Positions 50,378 to 56,087 of a DNA stretch of 56,087 bases are shown here, in pieces. The notes beneath the pieces were generated by a model that did no database searches, was not told where the DNA came from, and saw only the letters and a list, made by a program, of their open reading frames with translations. The first letter of the stretch is position 1. Every line of letters starts with the position of its first letter. Source of the stretch: Aquincola sp. (GTDB taxonomy: Bacteria > Pseudomonadota > Gammaproteobacteria > Burkholderiales > Burkholderiaceae_C); NCBI GenBank assembly GCA_022841885.1, contig JALHQP010000012.1, forward strand, positions 1 to 56,087. The letters run 5' to 3'. A program made the position numbers and the translations under genes.

Positions 50378-51520
50378 ATGTCCTTCGATACCGATGTCCT
50401 CGTCGTCGGCGCCGGCCCCACCGGCCTGACGCTGGCCACGGCCCTGACCGCGCACGGCGTGCGCACCACCCTCGTCGATCGCCAGGCCGAGGGCGCCAAC
50501 ACCTCGCGCGCGGCGGTGATCCACGCGCGCACGCTCGAAGTGCTCGAAGCGCTGGGCGACGTGACGCCGGCGCTCGTCGCGCGTGGCCTACCGGTCCAGC
50601 GCTTCACGATCCGCGACCGTGACCGCGTGCTGGTGCCGATCGCCTTCGACCACCTGCCCACGCGCTACCCGTACACGCTGATGCTGCCGCAGTGCGACAC
50701 CGAGCAGGTGCTGCTCGAGCGCCTGCGCGCGCTCGGTGGCGACGTGCAGCGTCCGCGCGCCCTGGTCGCGCTCGCCCAGGACGACGCGGGTGTCACCACC
50801 ACGTTCGACGATGGCCAGCGCATCCGCGCGCGCTACATCGTCGGTGCCGATGGCATGCACAGCGCGGTGCGCGAGCTCTCGGGCATCGGCTTTACGGGCG
50901 GACGCTACGACGAGTCCTTCGTGCTCGCCGACGTGCGCCTGTCGGGCGGCGTGCCGCACGAAGAGGTGATCCTGTACTTCTCGCCCGCCGGCATGGTGGT
51001 GGTGGCGCCGCTGCCCGACGGGGTGCACCGCATCGTCGCCACGGTCGACGACGCGCCCGAGCAGCCAGACCTCGCCTTCGTGCAGTCGCTGCTCGACGCC
51101 CGTGGCCCCGAGCGCTACCCCGCGCGCGTGCACGAGGTGCTGTGGGGCTCGCGCTTTCGCGTCCACCACCGTGTCGCCGACCGCTACCGCGCTGGCCGCG
51201 TGCTGCTCGCCGGCGACGCCGCGCATGTGCACAGCCCGGCGGGCGGGCAGGGCATGAACGCCGGCATCCTGGATGCAATGCACCTGGCCGACGCGCTGCC
51301 CAAGGCACTGGCTGGCAGCGTCGGTGCGCTCGACGTCTACGGCCAGGTGCGCCGCCCGGTGGCGCAGAAGGTGGTGGCGCTAGCGCACCGCCTGACGCGC
51401 CTGGCCACCTTGCCGCCGATGCTGCGCGGCCTGCGCAACGCGGTGCTGGCCACGGTGTCGCGCGCGCAGGCGCCGCGCGAGAGCCTGGCCTGGCAGCTGT
51501 CGGGCCTCGTGTACCGCTGA
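50378..51520 (+). CDS. FAD-dependent aromatic-type monooxygenase
   Basis: 380-residue flavoprotein of the PHBH / UbiH fold. The FAD site is GAGPTGLTLA (11-20), the DG motif region is YIVGADGMHSAVRELSG, and the second FAD motif is GRVLLAGDAAHVHSPAGGQGMNAG. It probably hydroxylates an aromatic or polyketide-like substrate with NAD(P)H and oxygen; the substrate is unknown. The 146-base gap upstream is a likely promoter region. Its stop lies 1 base from that of the convergent exported protein gene. Confidence 0.88.
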   Translation: MSFDTDVLVVGAGPTGLTLATALTAHGVRTTLVDRQAEGANTSRAAVIHARTLEVLEALGDVTPALVARGLPVQRFTIRDRDRVLVPIAFDHLPTRYPYTLMLPQCDTEQVLLERLRALGGDVQRPRALVALAQDDAGVTTTFDDGQRIRARYIVGADGMHSAVRELSGIGFTGGRYDESFVLADVRLSGGVPHEEVILYFSPAGMVVVAPLPDGVHRIVATVDDAPEQPDLAFVQSLLDARGPERYPARVHEVLWGSRFRVHHRVADRYRAGRVLLAGDAAHVHSPAGGQGMNAGILDAMHLADALPKALAGSVGALDVYGQVRRPVAQKVVALAHRLTRLATLPPMLRGLRNAVLATVSRAQAPRESLAWQLSGLVYR

Positions 51521-51521
51521 G

Positions 51522-52319
51522 TCAGCGGTAGGACAGCGCGTGCGCGTCGTACTCGACACGCGCGTCGAATGCCTGCGCGCGACCATCCTCGATGCGCAGC
51601 GGCGGTACGCGCCCGTCGTAGCGCACCACCTGGCGCGTGGTGTCGTCGAAGGTCACGGTCAGCGGCGCCAGCGCCAAGCGCAGCAACCAGTTCGTCGGCG
51701 TGATCGAGAAGGCGCTGCGGCCATCGGCCTGCGAGAGCTTGCGGATTCGCATGCGCAGACTCTGCTGGCGCGTCATCACGATCATGCGCACTGGCAATGC
51801 GCGGCCAGTCTGCAGTGTGTCCCAGTGCTGCAGGATGAAACCATGCAGCGAGGGGCCGGCCACCACGGGATCGCTCACGCGCTCGGTGGCCTGGCTCACG
51901 ACGCTGCCGCGCTGCACCCGATAGGTCAGCGTGCGGCCGTCTGTGGACGCGACAACTTCGCCGTGGAAGCCCTGCTGCCGGTTGATCGACTCGAAGCGTT
52001 GCAGCGCGTAGCTCGGTGACAAGCGTGCCGACTCGAGGATGACCGCCGTGCCGCTGGCTGCGTCGCGCGTCAGGTGCGCCGCCTCGAGGCCGCCATCGGT
52101 CAGCGTCACGCGCCGCTCGTAGGTGAACAGTGGCCCGCCATTGCCTTTGGGAGCGAACACCCGGCCCTGGTAGACCCGCGAGCCGGCGAGCGCGGGCGTG
52201 GTCTGCAGGGCGTCCAGGCGTGCAGCGCTCGCGGCATCGAGCGCCGGCACGTCGGCGCGGGCGACACCGACGGCGGTGAGCGATGCGGCCAGCGTGGAGA
52301 TCAGGAGTGCAGGGTTCAT
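51522..52319 (-). CDS. Hypothetical exported protein
   Basis: 265-residue protein with a signal peptide (ALLISTLAASLTAVGVARA) from the ATG at 52319, which has the ribosome site GGAAGG. The rest is predicted soluble and beta-rich; notable stretches are GRVFAPKGNGGPLFTYERRV, PSLHGFILQHWDTLQTGRAL and QVVRYDGRVPPLR. I recognise no family. It lies divergent from a LysR regulator, 118 bases away, so it may be that regulator's target. Confidence 0.7.
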   Translation of the reverse strand: MNPALLISTLAASLTAVGVARADVPALDAASAARLDALQTTPALAGSRVYQGRVFAPKGNGGPLFTYERRVTLTDGGLEAAHLTRDAASGTAVILESARLSPSYALQRFESINRQQGFHGEVVASTDGRTLTYRVQRGSVVSQATERVSDPVVAGPSLHGFILQHWDTLQTGRALPVRMIVMTRQQSLRMRIRKLSQADGRSAFSITPTNWLLRLALAPLTVTFDDTTRQVVRYDGRVPPLRIEDGRAQAFDARVEYDAHALSYR

Positions 52320-52437
52320 GTCGGATCCTTCCGGCAAGCGAGGGTGCTCGCGATGACCGGCACTCTAGGAACGAAGGCTCGCGCCGCACAGGAGTAACCC
52401 GCGAACGCAGCGTTGACGCCGATGGAACAATCGGCCG

Positions 52438-53400
52438 ATGGACCAAGTGCGCGCGCTGCGCGTCTTCTCCGCGGTGGCAGCGGCGAGCGGCTTTGCAGGC
52501 GCGGCGCGCGCGCTCGACCTGGCGCCCGCGGTGGTCACACGCACGATCGCCGAGCTCGAGGCGCACCTGGGCGCTCGATTGCTCCAGCGCACCACGCGCC
52601 GCGTGGCTCTCACCGACGCCGGCGAGACCTATCTCGACGCGGCGCGCCGCATGCTCGCCGCGCTCGACGAGGCCGACGCGCAGGCCGGCGCGTCCACTGC
52701 ACAGCCGCGCGGCTGCGTGCGCGTGATCGCGCCGGCGTCGTTCGCGGTGCACCAGCTGGTGCCGTTGCTGCCGCGCTTTCGTGCGCGCCATCCCGAGCTG
52801 TCGGTCGAGTTGTCAACGCCAGGCCCGCCGGATGGTGCCGACGAGGGCTTCGACGTGACGATCGTGCAGGTGGCGCAGCGCCCGCTGCAGGGTGACTTCG
52901 TCGCGCGGCGCCTGGCGCGCTCGACCTTCGTGCTGTGCGCGTCGAAGGCGTACCTGAAGCGCCGCGGCCGGCCCCCCGAGCCCGAAGACCTGCTCGGCCA
53001 CGAAGCGCTGCTACCCGCGGTGGCGTCGGTCAAGCGCGAGCTGGCGCTGCAACGCGGCGACGGCTCACGGCGCGTCGCGATCCCCACGCCGGCGCCAGCC
53101 TTGAGCAGTGCGCAGCTCGAGCCGCTGCTCGCGGCGGCGCTGGCCGGGCTGGGCATTGCCGGCTTGCCGTCGTTCATGGTCGCCGAGGCGTTGCGCGACG
53201 GGCGCCTCGAGCGCGTGCTACCCGCCTGGCACGGCACGTCGCTCGCCATCCACGCCGCGCTGCCCACGCGCAAGCACCTGCCCGCGCGCACGCGTGCCTT
53301 CGTCGACTTCCTCGTGCAGGCCTTCGGTGGCGAGGATCGCGATCCCTGGCTGGCGGCTGCCGACGCCGATCCCGACGACGCCGCGCGAAAGCGGCGCTGA
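52438..53400 (+). CDS. LysR-family transcriptional regulator (CrgA/DntR type)
   Basis: 320-residue regulator. The helix-turn-helix is at the N-terminus (MDQVRALRVFSAVAAASGFA, AARALDLAPAVVTRTIAELE) with TTRRVALTDAGETYL, the typical pattern of the CrgA-like LysR group. The effector domain follows from about 90. It is divergent from the exported protein gene; likely it controls that gene or its own expression. Its ligand is unknown. Confidence 0.9.
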   Translation: MDQVRALRVFSAVAAASGFAGAARALDLAPAVVTRTIAELEAHLGARLLQRTTRRVALTDAGETYLDAARRMLAALDEADAQAGASTAQPRGCVRVIAPASFAVHQLVPLLPRFRARHPELSVELSTPGPPDGADEGFDVTIVQVAQRPLQGDFVARRLARSTFVLCASKAYLKRRGRPPEPEDLLGHEALLPAVASVKRELALQRGDGSRRVAIPTPAPALSSAQLEPLLAAALAGLGIAGLPSFMVAEALRDGRLERVLPAWHGTSLAIHAALPTRKHLPARTRAFVDFLVQAFGGEDRDPWLAAADADPDDAARKRR

Positions 53401-53543
53401 CTCGAGCACGGATGCCGCCGCCATCGCGCCGGCGGTTTCAAACGCAATCGCCGACCCGCCGCGAGCAACGACGGCGCAACGCCGCTCGGCCGTAATCACC
53501 TCCGTCGTCGCGAGTCTCGTGACGCACACCGAGGAACCGACTC

Positions 53544-53681
53544 ATGAAGAACTCACACCGCTCGCTCGACGACCTGCTGAGCGTCGTCCTCGTGGGCTTC
53601 TCCCTGCTGTGCAGCTCGGCGCTGCTGCTCGACGCATTCAGCACTTTCGACATCCCGGCCACCACATCCGCGCAGGCCTGA
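53544..53681 (+). CDS. Small membrane protein
   Basis: 45-residue frame starting MKNSHRSLDDLLSVVLVGFS with the ribosome site GAGGAA 7-8 bases before the ATG. One hydrophobic segment (LLSVVLVGFSLLCSSALLLD) and a short polar C-terminus. No family recognised. Codon use (GC at third positions) is like the neighbours. It sits 31 bases before the DUF4136 lipoprotein and is likely cotranscribed. Confidence 0.6.
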   Translation: MKNSHRSLDDLLSVVLVGFSLLCSSALLLDAFSTFDIPATTSAQA

Positions 53682-53712
53682 GGCTGCGCTTCTGCCCTGA
53701 GGACTCCACACA

Positions 53713-54285
53713 ATGCATTCCACACGACACCCTGTCCGCACGAGCGGCGGCGCGCTGGCACTCGCCGGCCTGCTCGCATTGGCCGCCGGCTGCGCCACCT
53801 CGCTCGACGTGCGCCGCGACCAGGACCCGAGCGCCGACCTGCGTGCCTACAAGACCTTCGCGTTCTATGAGGACGCCCACGGCGGCGCGCCCGGCTACGC
53901 CACGCTGATCGGCCAGCGCCTGAAGCAGGCGACGCGCGAGCAGCTCGAGCGCCAGGACTACGTGTACAGCGAGCGCAACCCGGACCTGAAGGTGGCGCTG
54001 CACCTGGTGGTGCGCGAGAAGCAGGAAGTGCGCTCGGCTCCCGGCACGCGCGGCTTCCACGGCTACCGCGGCTGGGTCAGCACAGACATCGAGACGGTGG
54101 ACTACAAGCAAGGCACGCTGGCGATCGACCTCGTCGACGCGAAGCGCAATGCCCTGGTGTGGCATGGCCTGGCCGAAGGCCGGCTCGACGCGAAGGCGAT
54201 GGAGCAACCCGGCCCGGCGATCGACGCCGCGGTGGGCCAGATCCTGGCGGGCCTGCGCGACAACGCGGCCACCAAGGCGCGCTGA
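53713..54285 (+). CDS. DUF4136 lipoprotein
   Basis: 190-residue outer-membrane-type lipoprotein. The lipobox is LAAGC with Cys27; the domain shows DLRAYKTFAFYEDAHG, SERNPDLKVALHLVVREK and ALVWHGLAEGRLD, as expected for DUF4136. It is probably held at the periplasmic face of the outer membrane. Function is unknown. It is followed by a short exported protein 13 bases later. Confidence 0.85.
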   Translation: MHSTRHPVRTSGGALALAGLLALAAGCATSLDVRRDQDPSADLRAYKTFAFYEDAHGGAPGYATLIGQRLKQATREQLERQDYVYSERNPDLKVALHLVVREKQEVRSAPGTRGFHGYRGWVSTDIETVDYKQGTLAIDLVDAKRNALVWHGLAEGRLDAKAMEQPGPAIDAAVGQILAGLRDNAATKAR

Positions 54286-54298
54286 GCGGGAGGCGACG

Positions 54299-54613
54299 AT
54301 GAAGTGGCATCCGATGCCCGTTGCGATGGCGCTGGCGGCGCTGGCCCCCTGGGCGGGCGCACAGACGCCGTCGCACGGCCCGCGCACGCTGCCGGTCAGC
54401 GACTGCCTACAGCTCGCCGCCGAGGTCGACCGCACCGACGAGGCGCGTCGCGCCGCCGTCGACGAAGGCGACAAGGCCTGGAAGGCGATCGTTCCCTTCG
54501 TCGTGCTGGCGCGCAAGGCCAGCAGCAAGGCGGCGGTCGACGAGGCCGACCGCAAGCTCGCCGAGCTGAAGGCCCAGTCCGCACGCCAGGGCTGCAGCGT
54601 GAATCCGTCGTGA
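54299..54613 (+). CDS. Small exported protein
   Basis: 104 residues with a signal peptide (PVAMALAALAPWAGAQ) and a charged, alanine- and lysine-rich helical body (DEARRAAVDEGDKAWKAIV, KAAVDEADRKLAELKAQSAR) with two cysteines (SDCLQLA, QGCSVNPS) that could form a disulfide. The ribosome site is GGGAGGCG. It overlaps the next gene by 4 bases (GTGA). No family recognised. Confidence 0.65.
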   Translation: MKWHPMPVAMALAALAPWAGAQTPSHGPRTLPVSDCLQLAAEVDRTDEARRAAVDEGDKAWKAIVPFVVLARKASSKAAVDEADRKLAELKAQSARQGCSVNPS

Positions 54614-55026
54614 ACGCCGGCGACGACAAGGCGCTGATGGTCGAGGAGTACAAGTGCGTCTGCGATTTCATGCGCCAGGTCGCACGGCTGCGCTTCTTCC
54701 AGCTTGCGCTGCTGCTGGGGACCACCGGCGGCATCGTCGGCGCGCTGTCGTCTCAGGCGGTGCGCCTGAGCCCGGCGCACGCGCAGCTGCTCAAGGGCGG
54801 CGCTGTGGGCGTCAGCCTGGCGCTGGCGGTGATGGAGTTCCGCTCGTCGACGCACTGGCAGCACCTGCGCGACCGCGGCAACGAGCTCGCGTCCGCGCTG
54901 CGCTTCCGGCCCTTCACGACGTCGTCGCGCTGGAGCCCGTGGACCACCAGCGGTGCGGGCTTCTACCTGCACGCGCTGGTGGCCGCGCTGTGGGGCGCCA
55001 GCCTGTGGATCGTGCCGCGGGCCTAG
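54610..55026 (+). CDS. Small integral membrane protein
   Basis: 138 residues from a GTG at 54610 overlapping the previous stop. Two hydrophobic regions: about residues 30-45 with 55-75 (FFQLALLLGTTGGIVGALSS, GGAVGVSLALAVMEF) and the C-terminal YLHALVAALWGASLWIV. A pair of cysteines (EEYKCVCDFM) lies near the N-terminus. No known family; membrane location is the only supported statement. Confidence 0.65.
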   Translation: MNAGDDKALMVEEYKCVCDFMRQVARLRFFQLALLLGTTGGIVGALSSQAVRLSPAHAQLLKGGAVGVSLALAVMEFRSSTHWQHLRDRGNELASALRFRPFTTSSRWSPWTTSGAGFYLHALVAALWGASLWIVPRA

Positions 55027-55128
55027 GTCCGCGTTTCAGCTGACATCGGCCGCGCCGTTCTGCGAATCCGGCGGTAACCGCCGCCGCCCAGACTGGCGCC
55101 ACCCCATCACACAACCCTGGAGACCGCG

Positions 55129-55287
55129 ATGGCCCTGCTGCTCGACACCACCGACGCGTTTGACGATGCCGCCACGGACGACCCCGACTCGCCGATGGCG
55201 CAGTGGTCGCTCGACGACCTCGACCGCTCGGCCGACCTCGGCTCGGTGCGTTCGGCCTGCGCCGGGCGCGACGGCTTCGACGACTGA
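55129..55287 (+). CDS. Small acidic protein
   Basis: 52-residue frame MALLLDTTDAFDDAATDDPD... with 14 aspartates and few basic residues. The ribosome site is only GGAGA, 5-6 bases before the ATG. The C-terminus (SVRSACAGRDGFDD) carries one cysteine. No family known. Codon use fits neighbours. It could be a regulatory or metal-binding small protein; this is a guess. Confidence 0.45.
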   Translation: MALLLDTTDAFDDAATDDPDSPMAQWSLDDLDRSADLGSVRSACAGRDGFDD

Positions 55288-55332
55288 GCCGCCATCGCAA
55301 CCCGCAATCACTTCCTTCATTCCAGAGACACC

Positions 55333-55773
55333 ATGAGCAAGACCTTCTGGCTCGCCAGCCTGGCGCTCGCCACCGGCCTGGCCGCGCAGGCCGAACCGCT
55401 GCTGCAAGGCAAGCGCATCGTCACCGACACCGCCAACGGTGGCCTGGCCGTGCGCTCGGCCGGCAGCGTCAACGGCCGCCAGGTCGACGCCGCCGGCCAG
55501 CGACGCCTGCGCACTGACGGACAGGGCAACGTCAGCGCGCAAGGCAGCTCCGCCGTCAGCACCGCCAACGGCGGCACCGCATCGCGCAACGCGCGCTTCA
55601 CGCGCAGCGCCGACGGCACGGCCTCGGGCGAGCGCAGCAGCACGGCGACCAATGCCAACACCGGCGTCACCTTCAACGGCTCGACGACCTACACCAAGGG
55701 TTCGGGCGTCAGCCGCAGCGCCGGCTGCACCGACGCGTCGGGTCAGACCGTCACCTGCGGCTCGGCCCGCTGA
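55333..55773 (+). CDS. Exported low-complexity protein
   Basis: 146 residues with a signal peptide (FWLASLALATGLAAQAEP) and then a Ser/Gly/Thr/Asn-rich body with irregular short repeats of the form S-x-NGG-T and GxxSGxxxS (AVSTANGGTASRNARF, SSTATNANTGVTFNGSTT). Two cysteines near the end (SAGCTDASGQTVTCGSAR) may form a disulfide. The composition suggests a beta-solenoid, adhesin-like or surface protein. No family recognised. Confidence 0.65.
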   Translation: MSKTFWLASLALATGLAAQAEPLLQGKRIVTDTANGGLAVRSAGSVNGRQVDAAGQRRLRTDGQGNVSAQGSSAVSTANGGTASRNARFTRSADGTASGERSSTATNANTGVTFNGSTTYTKGSGVSRSAGCTDASGQTVTCGSAR

Positions 55774-55784
55774 GGAGAGCGCGC

Positions 55785-56087
55785 ATGAAGATCACTTCCC
55801 TGCTGCCCTGGGCCACGGCCCTGCTGGCCTGCGGCGCGTTCTGCACGCTCGCGTTCGCGGCACCGTCGCCGGTGATCTACCCGGCCAAGGGCCAGAGCAC
55901 GGCGCAGACCGACCGCGACAAGTACGAGTGCTTCGAGTGGTCCAAGGGCCAATCGGGCTTCGATCCGATGCAGGCCCCGGCGGCGCCGGCCATGGCACCC
56001 GCTCAAGCCGCCGCGCCGAGCGGCGCATCGCCAACGAACTCGGCTGCCGGCATGGTCAAGGGCGCGGCCGGCGGCGCCGCGGTGGCC
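55785..56087 (+). CDS. Exported glycine-zipper protein, N-terminal part
   Basis: The first 101 codons are present and the rest is cut by the window edge. A signal peptide (ATALLACGAFCTLAFA) is followed by a motif VIYPAKGQS...QTDRDKYECFEWSKGQSGFDP, of the kind found in envelope proteins with a YMGG-like glycine zipper. Then comes an Ala/Pro linker and the beginning of a glycine zipper (GMVKGAAGGAAVA). It lies 11 bases after the preceding gene. Function unknown. Confidence 0.7.
   Translation, partial: MKITSLLPWATALLACGAFCTLAFAAPSPVIYPAKGQSTAQTDRDKYECFEWSKGQSGFDPMQAPAAPAMAPAQAAAPSGASPTNSAAGMVKGAAGGAAVA

Overview
The window is a GC-rich (roughly 70%) stretch of a betaproteobacterial chromosome. 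The best fit is a Burkholderiales bacterium of the Rubrivivax / Methylibium / Leptothrix / Ideonella type. This rests on the atpIBEFHAGDC gene order, an SAH riboswitch before a metH that lacks its homocysteine domain, the TAXI-TRAP/DUF1850 operon, and the overall gene style. It is an inference; no ribosomal marker is present. I found no tRNA, rRNA, CRISPR array, IS element or prophage.

Layout. 1-1244: a truncated ArgO/LysE-type exporter divergent from an ArgP-like LysR regulator. 1250-9186: seven same-strand genes (IlvD/Edd dehydratase, HpcH/HpaI aldolase, Gfo/Idh dehydrogenase, aldose 1-epimerase, SMP-30 lactonase, SDR dehydrogenase, glpD). The first six make up a complete non-phosphorylative sugar oxidation route from sugar to lactone, aldonate, 2-keto-3-deoxyaldonate and pyruvate plus an aldehyde. 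9191-11922 (minus): a DsbD/ScsB-like thiol reductase and an exported redoxin. 12066-19242: the complete F1Fo ATP synthase operon, with a perfect -10 box, special RNA signals around atpE and a strong terminator. 19331-25550: single metabolic and repair genes (acyl-CoA synthetase, GST, AlkD-like, DUF2189, PPK2, two TPM-domain proteins). 25558-26172: a LemA lipoprotein. 26257-29106: promoter, SAH riboswitch and metH. 29262-33942: a DUF1800/DUF1501 exported pair and two glycine-zipper envelope proteins. 33967-40058: a methyltransferase, a TAXI-type TRAP transporter operon, a DAO-type oxidase and a periplasmic peroxiredoxin. 40179-45666: inositol-monophosphatase-like enzyme and a CUT1 sugar ABC operon. 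45789-50231: a pseudo-receiver, a large hybrid sensor kinase and an OmpR-type regulator. 50378-53400: FAD monooxygenase, exported protein, LysR regulator. 53544-56087: a run of small, mostly exported or membrane genes, the last cut by the window edge.

Most unusual feature. The 547-base gap between the ABC substrate-binding gene and its first permease holds two copies, in opposite orientation, of a repeat of about 240 bases. The copies share near-identical cores, yet each carries its own long, perfectly self-complementary outer arms (25 and 33 bp) whose sequences are unrelated between copies. The stems are kept while the sequence changes, and the right arm of the second copy can alternatively pair over the start codon of the permease. 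No protein is evident in it. I regard this as the best candidate for an undescribed element. Its position matches that of the REP palindromes between malE and malF in E. coli.
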